This document shows positions 35,359 through 44,859 of a stretch of DNA of 62,707 bases, piece by piece (the first letter of the stretch is position 1; every line of letters starts with the position of its first letter). The position numbers were made by a program, and so were the translations under genes. The stretch covers positions 1-62,707 of the forward strand of contig NHDG01000065.1 of the NCBI GenBank assembly GCA_002167285.1. Reading direction: 5' to 3'. This DNA is from Planctomycetia bacterium TMED53. Its GTDB lineage: Bacteria > Planctomycetota > UBA8108 > UBA1146. Below the pieces are notes generated by a model that saw only the letters and a list, made by a program, of their open reading frames with translations, did not search any database and was not told the origin of the DNA.

Positions 35359-37239
35359 ATGGTTGCAAAGCCAGTTACTTCAATCTTGAAGATATTTTTG
35401 GTTGTCGTCGCGACTATGGGAATCGGTATCCAGGCTTCAGCTCAGGTGTTTGAAGTCTCTTCTCCCAATCCTTCAGTACCCGCGGGCTCTGGATCGGCGA
35501 ACTTTGATCTGATCTTTTCCATCGAGCAGACTTCCGGTGCATTCATCGATACCTGTGGATTTTCGTTTCAGTACTCGCACGATCCAGCGGTCCTTCAGTT
35601 CAGTGGAACAGGTGCTGAACCCACCGGTGCGCTTTCTGCCCTCGACAGTGGCCAAGGCCCAGGATTCTTTGATGGTCAGACATTCACCACTGGATTCACC
35701 GTTGGTACGGTCTACTCATTTTCATTCCAGGAAACGATTGTTTTCGATGTTCCCAAGCAAGTGGTCTCGGTGGGTTACTCGGCGGTCCCTTCCGCAATCG
35801 CAAACCTTACTGCGGAATTAATCACTGTTGTGAACTTGTCGAATACGCTCGGCAGTCCGGTGATCGACAACATCATTTCAAATTGTAGTGGTGGCACAGA
35901 GACCCTCTTAGGAGCAGATTGCTTAGTCACCTTGTTGCCAGCACCTCCTTTGAACTACGAGATTTCAACTCCTGATCAGAGCCTTCTTGCCACGCAAGTT
36001 GCCAGCCAGGGGATCGCGGCTGATTTCCGAATTGTCCAGCAGCAGGATGACCCTGCCGATATTACGCCGACGAATGGATTCAGCTTTGCTTACGGTCACG
36101 ATTCTTCCCTCTTGAATATCGACTCAGTTACTCAAGGGCCAGATTTGGCGGGCCTAAAGGGAGGAAGCGGGCCGGAGTTTTTCCAGGAGAGCCTGTTTAC
36201 CAATGGGGGAGCGGTCGGCTGTTTGTACGACTTCCAAGTGACAGAGACGCTGACCTTTGATAGTTCTCTCCATGTCGCTACTTTCAACTACAGTGCTGTC
36301 CCGGGGGCATTTACGAATCTCAGTGATCCGGTAGATACCGTCATTCAGCAATCTACGGTTTTGGGAACGCCCGCGATCGAGAGCGTGGTCGTTATCAATG
36401 GCGGGACGGCAGTCCAAGCGATTTGTCAGCCTGCAACATTCTCAATCCAGCCGACTCCGGCATATACCTTGAGTGCTCCCGCGCAAACAGCCTCATTCTC
36501 ATCGGCGACAGGGAATGGAAGTTTTGACGTTACTTTTGAGCTTCAGGAGGACTCTGGGAACCCTGGTTTTCCTAACAACACTCAAGGCTTTTCGATCGGC
36601 CTTGGTCATCCGGAAGGGCAGTTGTCCGTATCTGGAGGAGCTGAGGCTGGCGTCGTTGGTGATTTGAGCAACGGTTCAGGCCCCGACTTTTTTGACATCA
36701 ATACGTTTTCGAACGGGATCACCTTTGGTTGTGTTTACTCATTCACCGATCCAGGTGGAAACGTTCTCGTCTTTGATGTCGGTCGGGCAGTGGTGACCGC
36801 AAGTTATGATACCGTTCCAGGAGCATTCGTGGGTCAACAGGATCCGATCTTGCTTTCCCTAACGGAAAACAATGGCTTAGGTACGCCTGCGGTGGAGCAG
36901 GTCGTGGTCGTCAACAGTCAATCACAGAGCATGTTTGTTGCCGGTTGCACAGTAGAGCTCTCCCCAGGTGGAGGTTTCGATCGTGGAAACTGCAATGACG
37001 ATTCCGGTTTTGATATTGCAGATGCGGTTGTGTTGTTGACTTACCTGTTCCTAAGTGGGTCAGTGAACTGTGAGCTTGCCTGCGATGCCAATGACGACAA
37101 TCAGCTGAATATCGCAGATTCAGTTTTCGTACTTTCAGCTCTTTTTACTGGCGGGCCCCAGCCTCCAGGAAATGGATCATGTGGTCCGGATCCGACTCCG
37201 GGTTCACTGACTTGCGATACCTTCAACTCCTGTCTGTAA
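35359..37239 (+). CDS. Secreted protein with three cohesin-like domains and a dockerin-like C-terminus
   Basis: The 626-residue product has a signal segment (ILKIFLVVVATMGIGIQASA) and three consecutive cohesin-like units of about 165-180 residues, paralogous to those in the preceding gene. Recurring motifs are GFSFQYSHD, GFSFAYGHD and GFSIGLGHP, then GPGFFDG, GPEFFQE and GPDFFDI, then VGTVYSF, VGCLYDF and FGCVYSF. The dockerin-like end (GNCNDDSGFDIADA, DANDDNQLNIADS) precedes a Cys tail ending CL. I chose ATG 35359, with GAGAGG at six bases; the frame opens at 35242 without support. A 12-base hairpin follows. Confidence 0.87.
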   Translation: MVAKPVTSILKIFLVVVATMGIGIQASAQVFEVSSPNPSVPAGSGSANFDLIFSIEQTSGAFIDTCGFSFQYSHDPAVLQFSGTGAEPTGALSALDSGQGPGFFDGQTFTTGFTVGTVYSFSFQETIVFDVPKQVVSVGYSAVPSAIANLTAELITVVNLSNTLGSPVIDNIISNCSGGTETLLGADCLVTLLPAPPLNYEISTPDQSLLATQVASQGIAADFRIVQQQDDPADITPTNGFSFAYGHDSSLLNIDSVTQGPDLAGLKGGSGPEFFQESLFTNGGAVGCLYDFQVTETLTFDSSLHVATFNYSAVPGAFTNLSDPVDTVIQQSTVLGTPAIESVVVINGGTAVQAICQPATFSIQPTPAYTLSAPAQTASFSSATGNGSFDVTFELQEDSGNPGFPNNTQGFSIGLGHPEGQLSVSGGAEAGVVGDLSNGSGPDFFDINTFSNGITFGCVYSFTDPGGNVLVFDVGRAVVTASYDTVPGAFVGQQDPILLSLTENNGLGTPAVEQVVVVNSQSQSMFVAGCTVELSPGGGFDRGNCNDDSGFDIADAVVLLTYLFLSGSVNCELACDANDDNQLNIADSVFVLSALFTGGPQPPGNGSCGPDPTPGSLTCDTFNSCL

Positions 37240-37269
37240 GGCAGTGAGGGTTTAACTCGATCGATTCGA

Positions 37270-37298
37270 GCCGCTGGATCAGATCGTGATCCAGCGGC
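37270..37298 (+). terminator. Probable terminator hairpin after the three-cohesin-like gene
   Basis: Perfect 12-base arms GCCGCTGGATCA (37270-37281) and the complement (37287-37298) flank the loop GATCG. Only a weak T-rich stretch follows, so termination may be partial. Confidence 0.75.
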
Positions 37299-37300
37299 CT

Positions 37301-37314
37301 TGTCATATTTGACA
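37301..37314. promoter_or_regulatory. TGTCA-N4-TGACA dyad upstream of the M4 protease gene
   Basis: TGTCATATTTGACA at 37301-37314 is followed by GGT. A near-identical site (TGTCATAAATGACA, then GGT) lies at 60574-60587, upstream of another dockerin-like gene. The matched sequence, flank and gene type suggest a shared operator; the regulator is unknown. Confidence 0.5.
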
Positions 37315-37537
37315 GGTTTTGTTCAGAAATCTGTCCACGGGGCAATTCGCTGCCAGAGAGTCAGTGTTTGCCTACTTCTCGCTGTCCGATTACGATAGGA
37401 GCAATGGGCTGCTTGCATTCGAACCGATTCGCCTAGATCGCCCGTGGAATAGCTATCAAAGTTACTTCCCGCTGAATCATTCGAGTTCGCAAGCGATGAC
37501 AACATTTCTTACTTCTAACTTGGTGAGGAACTTTTCC

Positions 37538-40500
37538 ATGACGCTTCAATTTCAAAAAGCTCTGTTTTCGATGCTTTTGATCAGTGTGGGAATGCTTCAT
37601 TTAGCGGCAGTTTTACCAGCCCAAGAACAACTTCTTGAAGGCTTGGAGATTGAGAAACGATTTAATCCGGCAACTGGGAAGTTGCATTTCATCAAGGGGA
37701 TCGGTCGATCGCCACTGCCTCTTCCAAAAGGAGTTGAGCCCGATCTCGAGGATCCGATGCAGGCTCTTCGTCACTACGGTGCTCTCTTCGGTGTCGATGC
37801 TCCGGATGTTCAACTCACCAAAGTTCGCACGGAAAAATGCCCTTTGGGACAGATCCACCACACCTTTCAACAGGTATATCGGGGTGTTGATGTGTTGACA
37901 GGTGTCCTCAAGGTTCATCTGGCCAGTGATGGTTCGCCCCTTACGATTAATGGCGACTATTATTCGATTCCAAAGAAGCTGGAGATTTCCCCCAAGATAA
38001 TGGCTGAGCAGGCTTTGGAGCTTGCTGCCAGACACCTGGGACAGGATGTCCTCCTCGAAACTTCAGCACCCCAATTGGTGATCGTCGATCCCGGTTGGTA
38101 TGGAGATGATTCGATCGGTTCGCCTGTTCTCGCCCATCATTTGGTCGCAGAAGGCGATGGGATGATGGCAGAAAATATTCTCGTGGATGCTCGCTCTGGC
38201 GTTCTTCTCGACCATTGGCCAGCGGTTCACAGCGCGCTCATCAGAGAGATTTATGATGGATCCGGTGGTGGTGGACTTCCTGGAGCTTTTGCCAGGGGTG
38301 AGGGTTCACCAGCGAGTGGCGATATCGATATCGATAACTCCTACGACACCTGCGGAGATCTTTATCGGGTTCTCTCAGATGCTCTGGGTAGAGATGGTTT
38401 GGATGGTTTCGGCGGTTCGATGATCATCACGGCGAACTGGACTGACAACATTTGCCCTAACGCCATTTGGAATGGTACTCAGGGCGCATTTTGTTCAGGC
38501 CTTGGAACCGATGATGTTATCGCCCATGAACTTGCCCACGGATTGACTCAGTTCACTGCAAACCTCATCTACCAGAATCAATCGGGACAACTGAATGAGG
38601 CGATGTCGGATATCTTCGGAGAAGCCATCGACCTTTGGAATGGCGATGCTTCCGAGTCAGGTGCACCCGGAGGTACACCTTGGCCGATTCCAGGAACCAG
38701 TGGGCCTGGTGTCGATACTCCGAACACCGCGCGCACCGGTTGTGGGGATGGCTCAGCTCGTTGGAGAATGGGTGAGGAATCTTCTTTCGGCGCGATTCGC
38801 GATATGATGTTCCCTGAGTGTTTTAACGATCCTCCCAGCACGACCGACCCCCTCTACAATCAAAATGCCTGTGGTCCCTTCGATAATGGTGGGGTTCATA
38901 TCGGTAGCGGTGTTCTCAATCACTCTTTCGCGATGCTGGTTGACGGCAAAACCTACAATGGGCAAACGATTACACCTATTGGGATGACGAAAGCGATCGC
39001 CGTTTACTTCCGTGCCTTGACTGTCTACATGACTCAGGCCACCGACTTCCCAGAGGCCGAAGTCCATCTCAATCAGGCTGCTGCTGATCTTATCAATACC
39101 AACCCCATCGATCCCCGCACTGGAGTCGGTGGAGGAGTCTTTACTCAAGCAGATGCGGATATGATTGCCGCGGTGATGACCGCAGTGGGCATGTCTGAGT
39201 TGGTCTGTGGTCAGGTACCTCCTGGTCCTCCACCGGCGAATGACGATTGTGCCAACGCTGTTCCGGTCTTCCTTGGACTCACAGACATCGATAGCAACAA
39301 CGCGACCACCGGTGGCCCCGGACCGGATGATTCTGCTTGCCCCGGGACAGCCATCGGCGCATGTGGAAATGATATTTGGTACAGCTACACACCGGCTGAG
39401 AACGGTTTGCTCACTGTCAGTACCTGCGATATCGCCTCTTGGGATACGGATCTGCAAATCTTCGATGGCGATTGCGGTGCGCTAAATATGATCGCCTGTA
39501 ACGGAGATTCAGCGGGTTGCTCTACATTTACTTCTGAGGTCAATGATGTGGCTGTCGTGGGTGGAACCACTTACCTCATCCGAGTTTCGTCTTGGAGTGA
39601 AGGGACGACAGGTACCGGGCAAATGAATGTGACCTTTGTTCCGGATACTGGCCCGGGTGTTGAGAATTGCACCAATGGTGCAGACGACGACGGGGATGGA
39701 TTGGTCGATTGTGAAGATGCAGATTGCTCAGGGAATCCCTCGTGCATTCCTCCAGCAGCAGGAGACGAATGCGTCTCTGCTGAGATCGCTTCTCTCGGCT
39801 CGAATCCTTTTGACAGTACTAACGCAACGACGGGAGCGGATCCGATTCCCGATGCGGCCACGTGTAGTCAGGGCTTAGGTAGTATGCTGGGCGATATCTG
39901 GTTCATTTACCAACCGACTGAGTCGGGGTCCCTCTTTGTGACAACATGTTCAATCGGAAGCTTTGACAGTGACCTCGTAGCATACACGGGATCTTGCGCT
40001 TCCTTGGTCACCTTGACTTGTAATGGTGACGTCAATCAAAACCCTTCGACAACGTGTCAGCAGTACTGGTCTGAGCTCACCATGGATGTCACCGCCGGTG
40101 AAACCTACTGGTTTAGGATTGGCGCGTGGGGAACTCCCCATCCTGGAAACGGCTCGCCGGGTCCTGGTGAATTGACTCTCGAATTGACTCCTTCTGGCCC
40201 CGTTGAAAATTGCTCTAACGGAGTTGATGACGATGGTGACGGTCTCGCCGATTGTGAAGATACAGACTGTGCCGCTGACCCAGCTTGTTTGCCGGCGATC
40301 CCCGGTAACGAATGCGATCTCGCCCTTACCGCGATTCTTGGGTCCAACCCGCTTGATACTACGTCAATGACAACAGGAGCCGATCCCATCGACGACTCCA
40401 ACTGTACCGGAGCTTTCCTCGGAGAGTTTGTTCAAGATGTTTGGTATGTCTTCACTCCGTCAAGTACCGGTGAGTATGTCATTGCCACCTGTGACACCGT

Positions 40501-42355
40501 TAACTTTGACTCAGATATTTTGGTTTACAGCGGGACCTGTGGCGCATTAACCCCGATCGCTTGCAATGGGGATGGAACCAACTGCGCTGGGCTGACCAGC
40601 TCCGTCACCGTTAACCTGAACAGTGGAGATCCGATACTTATTCGGGTAGGAGGCTGGAACCCTGCCGCTGTGGGAACCGGTACCCTTGAAATCAGTACGA
40701 CTGCGCCTCCTCCACCTCCCGAAAATTGCTCCAATGGGATCGATGATGATTTAGATGGACTCGCCGATTGTGAAGATACCGACTGCATCGCTGATCCCGA
40801 TTGCATCTGCGAAGCAGCATTAAACTTCTCGTGTGATCAGGGCAGTGGGAATTCGGTCAGTTTGAGCTGGACCAATGGAGAAGCCTACCAGTCGATTGAA
40901 ATCCTCAGGGACGGTGCACTTCTGACAACATTGCCGGGAGACAGCACTGGGTATGTGGATTCGTCGGTCGCAGTTGGAGCGAGAATTTACACCCTTGCAC
41001 CTACATGTAACGTCAGTCAGGCAGCCCCAGTCAGTGTTTGTGAGGTGGATGTAGTTCAGCAGATTGGCTTCATGTTTAGTGTTGCCGATGTGAGTGGTTC
41101 ATACAGCCCAAGTGGCGCGACCTTTGGAGCGTCGATTTCGCTCATGGAGCTGGCGACGAATGCTGGATTCCCCACCGAAACGGCAGGATTCTCATTCGGG
41201 CTTGCCCACGATGAAAACCTCTTCGAGTCGACTGGTGCGCAAGCAGTTGGTCCCCTTGCCGATTTGGATGCAGGCTCCGGCCCAGCGTTCTTTGATGTTT
41301 CCAACTTCGCGAATGGCGTCACTCTCGGCTGTGTTTACGACTTCTCTTTGACCGAGTCAATCCAGTTTGTTTCAGCTACAGAAATCGTTTCCATTGATTA
41401 CAGTGCGCTGCCTGGAGCGCTTTCCAATTCCTCAGGGACCGTCAACTCTTCCCTGAGTTTCGTTGAGACTCTTGGCTCGCCACCAGTGGAAATGATTATC
41501 TCCACTGCTTCAGGGTCGGCAGTCGCTGCTGGTGGAAATTCTTCGAGCATCACCTTGGATCCAAGTGGGTTCATCATGACCGTCGTCGATCAATCTGTGG
41601 ATTACCCTGAATCGACAGGAGCCGCTTCCTTCGCTGCTGCGATTACCTTTGAGGAAGATTCTGCAAATCCGGGCTTCCCCAACGGCACACAGGCATTTTC
41701 ATTGGGAGTGGTCCATAATCCGGGGCTATTGTCAGCTGACGGTGCAACAGCGGGTGATCTCCTTTTGGCTCTCAATAGTAATTCCGGTCCTGATTTCTTC
41801 GATGTGAATTCCTTCAGTGATGGAATGACGATTGGGTGTGTTTACACATTCGTCGGTACTGACGTCCTCAGTTTCGCGACTCCTACGGAAGTGTTGACCT
41901 TGAACTACAACACCGTGGAAGCAGCGTTGATCGGGGCTTCAGAATCAACTACGACGCAGCTTCAATTCTCAGAAGCTCTGGGATCTCCGCCTGTTGAGCT
42001 CGTAGTGGTGGTGGGTTCCGGTTCCCAGGGAGTTCAGGGGCAAAACGGTACCATCACTCTGAACCCAGTCGTTGGTGGAGGATTTATCAGGGGAGACGTC
42101 AACGATGATAGTTTGCTTAATCTCGCTGACGCGGTCTTCCTTCTCGACGGCCTCTTCCTCGGAGGGGTCATCACCTGTAGAGATGCCGGTGATACGAATG
42201 ATGACGAACTCAATAACGTCGCCGATGCGGTTTACCTGCTGAGTTACCTCTTCATCAACGGGCCTGCGATACCTGATCCTGGAAGTTCTGGGTTCTGTGG
42301 GCCTGATCCTGCAGGGACTGCGCTCGATTGTGGCGAGTACAATTCTTGCCCATGA
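37538..42355 (+). CDS. M4 (thermolysin-like) metalloprotease with PPC-like, Fn3-like, cohesin-like and dockerin-like modules
   Basis: The 1605-residue product is the largest here. After a signal peptide comes an M4 propeptide (about 35-215; FTP-like) and the M4 catalytic domain (about 230-560), with HELAHG at residue 330 and downstream QLNEAMSDIFGE giving the third zinc ligand. Three PPC-like domains follow, each opening NDDCANA, GDECVSA or GNECDLA. They alternate with three acidic segments (ENCxNGxDDDxDGLxDCxDxDC). Then an Fn3-like unit, two cohesin-like domains (GFSFGLAHDENLF, AFSLGVVHNPGLL) and a dockerin-like end with Cys tail NSCP. It is probably a secreted endopeptidase anchored by its C-terminal modules. 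I chose ATG 37538 (GAGGAA at seven bases); the TTG frame from 37319 lacks a leader. Hairpins flank the gene. Confidence 0.93.
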   Translation: MTLQFQKALFSMLLISVGMLHLAAVLPAQEQLLEGLEIEKRFNPATGKLHFIKGIGRSPLPLPKGVEPDLEDPMQALRHYGALFGVDAPDVQLTKVRTEKCPLGQIHHTFQQVYRGVDVLTGVLKVHLASDGSPLTINGDYYSIPKKLEISPKIMAEQALELAARHLGQDVLLETSAPQLVIVDPGWYGDDSIGSPVLAHHLVAEGDGMMAENILVDARSGVLLDHWPAVHSALIREIYDGSGGGGLPGAFARGEGSPASGDIDIDNSYDTCGDLYRVLSDALGRDGLDGFGGSMIITANWTDNICPNAIWNGTQGAFCSGLGTDDVIAHELAHGLTQFTANLIYQNQSGQLNEAMSDIFGEAIDLWNGDASESGAPGGTPWPIPGTSGPGVDTPNTARTGCGDGSARWRMGEESSFGAIRDMMFPECFNDPPSTTDPLYNQNACGPFDNGGVHIGSGVLNHSFAMLVDGKTYNGQTITPIGMTKAIAVYFRALTVYMTQATDFPEAEVHLNQAAADLINTNPIDPRTGVGGGVFTQADADMIAAVMTAVGMSELVCGQVPPGPPPANDDCANAVPVFLGLTDIDSNNATTGGPGPDDSACPGTAIGACGNDIWYSYTPAENGLLTVSTCDIASWDTDLQIFDGDCGALNMIACNGDSAGCSTFTSEVNDVAVVGGTTYLIRVSSWSEGTTGTGQMNVTFVPDTGPGVENCTNGADDDGDGLVDCEDADCSGNPSCIPPAAGDECVSAEIASLGSNPFDSTNATTGADPIPDAATCSQGLGSMLGDIWFIYQPTESGSLFVTTCSIGSFDSDLVAYTGSCASLVTLTCNGDVNQNPSTTCQQYWSELTMDVTAGETYWFRIGAWGTPHPGNGSPGPGELTLELTPSGPVENCSNGVDDDGDGLADCEDTDCAADPACLPAIPGNECDLALTAILGSNPLDTTSMTTGADPIDDSNCTGAFLGEFVQDVWYVFTPSSTGEYVIATCDTVNFDSDILVYSGTCGALTPIACNGDGTNCAGLTSSVTVNLNSGDPILIRVGGWNPAAVGTGTLEISTTAPPPPPENCSNGIDDDLDGLADCEDTDCIADPDCICEAALNFSCDQGSGNSVSLSWTNGEAYQSIEILRDGALLTTLPGDSTGYVDSSVAVGARIYTLAPTCNVSQAAPVSVCEVDVVQQIGFMFSVADVSGSYSPSGATFGASISLMELATNAGFPTETAGFSFGLAHDENLFESTGAQAVGPLADLDAGSGPAFFDVSNFANGVTLGCVYDFSLTESIQFVSATEIVSIDYSALPGALSNSSGTVNSSLSFVETLGSPPVEMIISTASGSAVAAGGNSSSITLDPSGFIMTVVDQSVDYPESTGAASFAAAITFEEDSANPGFPNGTQAFSLGVVHNPGLLSADGATAGDLLLALNSNSGPDFFDVNSFSDGMTIGCVYTFVGTDVLSFATPTEVLTLNYNTVEAALIGASESTTTQLQFSEALGSPPVELVVVVGSGSQGVQGQNGTITLNPVVGGGFIRGDVNDDSLLNLADAVFLLDGLFLGGVITCRDAGDTNDDELNNVADAVYLLSYLFINGPAIPDPGSSGFCGPDPAGTALDCGEYNSCP

Positions 42356-42387
42356 TTTGATCGGGTAAGTTGGATAGACTTCTCAAG

Positions 42388-42418
42388 AGGAGTGGCGTTA
42401 TCACGCCACTCCTTTTTT
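42388..42418 (+). terminator. Intrinsic terminator after the M4 protease
   Basis: Arms AGGAGTGGCG (42388-42397) and CGCCACTCCT (42404-42413) flank TTATCA and are followed by TTTTT. It also lies against the stop codon of the convergent cupin gene. Confidence 0.92.
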
Positions 42419-42420
42419 CA

Positions 42421-42780
42421 TCAAATTTCTTCGTACGACTCCACAGTGATATCCGCTTTGACGTCTCCTGTATGTTTCGTACTCATCGGTTCGAAGAGTA
42501 AAATGTGAGTTTCTTCTTCGGCGATGGGTTTGTGTTCTACACCTTTGGGGACGATATAAAACTCTCCTGGGTTGACGACGACTGTTTGATCTCGCATTTC
42601 AAGCTTCAATTGACCCTTCATCACCATAAACAATTCGTCTTCTTCATCGTGTTTATGGAAGACAAATTCACCTTGGACCTTGGCGATGATCACCTGTTGC
42701 CCGTTGAGTTCACCGATTCGTTTTGGCGACCAATGATCATTGAAGAGGGAAAATTTTTCAGAGACGTTAACGACGTTCAT
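42421..42780 (-). CDS. Small single-domain cupin
   Basis: The 119-residue product is one cupin beta barrel. Motif 1 is HKHDEEDELFMVMKG and motif 2 is PGEFYIVPKGVEHKP, which together supply the metal-binding His and Glu residues. Such small cupins bind metals or sugars or act as isomerases or dioxygenases; no specific role can be given. The gene stands alone between convergent and divergent neighbours. The 178 bases upstream (42781-42958) are shared with the divergent LOG family gene and show no clear dyad. Confidence 0.88.
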   Translation of the reverse strand: MNVVNVSEKFSLFNDHWSPKRIGELNGQQVIIAKVQGEFVFHKHDEEDELFMVMKGQLKLEMRDQTVVVNPGEFYIVPKGVEHKPIAEEETHILLFEPMSTKHTGDVKADITVESYEEI

Positions 42781-42958
42781 GGAGGACCGCTTTCAGTGCT
42801 GCAAAAATTCGAGGATTTGCTGACCTCATCAATCTATCGAGTCGATTCTGTCAGGCAAGTGGCCACTGCTTTCGCTTTGACGGAGGATTCCAACTCACTC
42901 CTTGACCTGACCCTTTCCCGGTTGACGATGTCGCCACCGTTTAATCGAGAGGAATGAT

Positions 42959-43516
42959 ATGGAAATCGCAGTTTACTGCTCTGCCAGTGAAGATATTCGA
43001 GCTCCATTTCTAAATGATGCTGAAGATTTGGGGGCAGCTATCGCCTCCAGCAATAACGGCCTGATTTTTGGTGGTGGAAATATCGGCTCGATGGGCAGGC
43101 TTGGTCGGGCGGTTCATCAGGGAGGCGGCAGAGTAACCTCTGTAATACCCCGCTTTTTCGATGATCAGGGACTCACTCTCGAGGAATCAGACGAAGTCAT
43201 CTTTACTGATGAGATGCAGGAACGTCGCAAGATCATGTGGGAAAGAAGTTCTGGGGCGATCGTTTTGCCTGGAGGGCTGGGGACGCTGGAAGAGGCGGTC
43301 GAGTTTTTGGTACTCAATCAGCTGTCTTTGATCGATCGACCGCTGGTCTTTGCCAATGTTGATTGCTATTGGCAGCCGTTCTTCGATTTGATCGAGCATA
43401 TGTTGGAAGAAAAGATGCTCACGAAGGAGCATTCGCAATTGTTTCATGTAGCAGATTCCGGTGTCAAATCCCTGCACCTTTTGGAATCCCTTTGCAGCTC
43501 TACAGGTGACCGCTGA
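42959..43516 (+). CDS. LOG family phosphoribohydrolase (TIGR00730-like)
   Basis: The 185-residue product matches the LOG family. Members cleave nucleoside 5'-monophosphates such as AMP or cytokinin riboside monophosphate to base and ribose 5-phosphate. Visible motifs are YCSASED near the N-terminus, GGGNIGSMG, and the signature region RRKIMWERS with LPGGLGTLEE. GAGG lies six bases before the ATG. The stop shares one base with the start of the DinB gene, so the two are translationally coupled. Confidence 0.93.
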   Translation: MEIAVYCSASEDIRAPFLNDAEDLGAAIASSNNGLIFGGGNIGSMGRLGRAVHQGGGRVTSVIPRFFDDQGLTLEESDEVIFTDEMQERRKIMWERSSGAIVLPGGLGTLEEAVEFLVLNQLSLIDRPLVFANVDCYWQPFFDLIEHMLEEKMLTKEHSQLFHVADSGVKSLHLLESLCSSTGDR

Positions 43517-44046
43517 TGGCAGACTTCGAAGGCGATCGCAGTAACTTACAGCAGGAAGGGGTCCGTAGATTGACCTCTTCTTTGGGGGCGATCATGGCAC
43601 TGGCGGAATCTGTTCCAGAAGAGGATTCTGATTGGATTCCTGATCAGGGGCAGTGGTGCTTAAGGGAAATCGTTGGCCATTTGATCGACGGTGATCGAGA
43701 AATTTTTCGAATGAGATTGGAACTTCTGTTTTCAGGAAGCCTTGAAGAGTGGCCTAGCATGGATCCTGAGGAGTGGGTGTCTGAGCGGAAATATCGTGAA
43801 AGAACCCTGCGTGAGCTGCTGAGGTTGTTCCAGGATGAGCGTCAAAGGTCTCTCGCTTGGTTGGCGAGTTTGGATGAGCCGGATTGGTTCCTTGAGCGAG
43901 ATCTACTGGATGGGCCATTGAAAGCCGGCGATCTACTGCTGTCTTGGTGTACTCATGACACCTTGCATTTGGATCAAATTTCCCGCTGGTGCGTTGCCAA
44001 GGCGCGGCAAGATCATGACCACTTTGGTGATGATTTCGCCTATTGA
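43516..44046 (+). CDS. DinB/YfiT-like metal-binding four-helix protein
   Basis: The 176-residue product belongs to the DinB superfamily. The three metal-binding histidines are likely in VGHLIDGDREIF (about residue 55) and in THDTLHLDQISRW (about 155-160). Members are often thiol-dependent transferases or isomerases, or unknown. The start shares one base with the stop of the LOG gene. It converges on the thioredoxin-fold gene, with 33 bases between. Confidence 0.88.
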   Translation: MADFEGDRSNLQQEGVRRLTSSLGAIMALAESVPEEDSDWIPDQGQWCLREIVGHLIDGDREIFRMRLELLFSGSLEEWPSMDPEEWVSERKYRERTLRELLRLFQDERQRSLAWLASLDEPDWFLERDLLDGPLKAGDLLLSWCTHDTLHLDQISRWCVAKARQDHDHFGDDFAY

Positions 44047-44079
44047 TCGATCTGCATCATAGTAGATATCAGTCCACAC

Positions 44080-44841
44080 TTATTCTCTGCGACGGGGAGG
44101 TATGTGTGGATCTGAGACTTTGATCTCTGTTTCCCATGATTTGTTGAGACGCTGGCCTCTGGAGACGTGCCGGCGATAGTTCTTTTGGGCTGGCCTTGCC
44201 GATTGAAGCGCTACTGAGAGAGCCGCTTTAATTTCTTTAGTGGAGGCGTTCGCGGAGAGTTTCTTGAGAGAGGTGGCTTTAAGGCCGAACTCTCCTGGCT
44301 TGCAGATGTAGATGGCGGGACCTTCTACAGGTAATCCGATGGCCTGCACTTCTTCTTTGTTGTCAGTGGAGCTCCAACCAAGTCGCCCCCTAAAGGGTGC
44401 TTCCCAAGCGAGCTGACGCAATTCCACCATCGTCGATTCAGAAACTCGGTCTGCCAAGACCAAGAGTTGGCGATCGCAGGCTGCGACGTTCAGCGACCGG
44501 CGCAAATCCTTGGAAACGGGTAAGGGGGGGAGTCCAGATGGATTTTCTTTTCCCGGATACTTTTGGGCGATGGCGTGAAGTTCGAGGGCGAGGATGGTCG
44601 ACTCCCAGCCAACGGATCCCCCGAAGGCCATCTGAGGAGTGCGCCCAGAACGACTCAATCGCGTTTTTCCATCGGGGGCCAACATGACGAACACAGTGTT
44701 TTCAAGTTCACCATTGCGTCCACGGTATAGCTTTTTGAGAAGCTCGCCTTCTTTCGCATCTTCATAAGTAGAAAGGCGGGCACAGACAAATTTTTCTGAG
44801 AGTCTGATGACTTCTGGGTCGGACCAGAAACTCTGATCCAT
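44080..44841 (-). CDS. Thioredoxin-fold protein, C-terminal part after an in-frame TGA
   Basis: This 253-residue frame is in the same reading frame as the upstream 44857-45120 frame, separated only by TGA at 44857-44859 and five sense codons. It begins inside a thioredoxin-like domain: MDQSFWSDPEVI is the helix that in related thioredoxin-fold proteins (DUF255/SSP411-like) follows the redox motif, and ENTVFVMLAPDG is a later core strand. The rest (about 100-253) is not recognised; it is Lys/Arg-rich near the end. It has no signal peptide of its own, and the ATG at 44841 has only a weak AAGAG directly upstream, so independent translation is unlikely. The best readings are one protein of about 346 residues with TGA read as selenocysteine, or a recently interrupted gene. 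Confidence 0.75.
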   Translation of the reverse strand: MDQSFWSDPEVIRLSEKFVCARLSTYEDAKEGELLKKLYRGRNGELENTVFVMLAPDGKTRLSRSGRTPQMAFGGSVGWESTILALELHAIAQKYPGKENPSGLPPLPVSKDLRRSLNVAACDRQLLVLADRVSESTMVELRQLAWEAPFRGRLGWSSTDNKEEVQAIGLPVEGPAIYICKPGEFGLKATSLKKLSANASTKEIKAALSVALQSARPAQKNYRRHVSRGQRLNKSWETEIKVSDPHIPPRRRE

Positions 44842-44859
44842 CTCTTGTTTTCCCGGTCA
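44812..44859 (-). other. In-frame TGA with downstream hairpin candidates (possible bacterial SECIS)
   Basis: On the minus strand the TGA (44859-44857) sits between Trp (GIPGIW) and PGKQEM. About 27 bases later, TTCTGG and CCAGAA (44829-44824 and 44817-44812) form a hairpin with a six-base loop, putting the loop about 33 bases from the TGA. A second, weaker stem starts 11 bases after the TGA with a GG-leading loop. Bacterial SECIS elements lie within this range and usually carry G early in the loop. Short hairpins arise by chance, so this is suggestive only. Confidence 0.4.

Noticed and set aside
44839-44841. ATG 44841 as start of an independent gene
   Set aside because: It falls in the middle of a thioredoxin-like domain, has no signal peptide and only a weak, too-close ribosome binding site.
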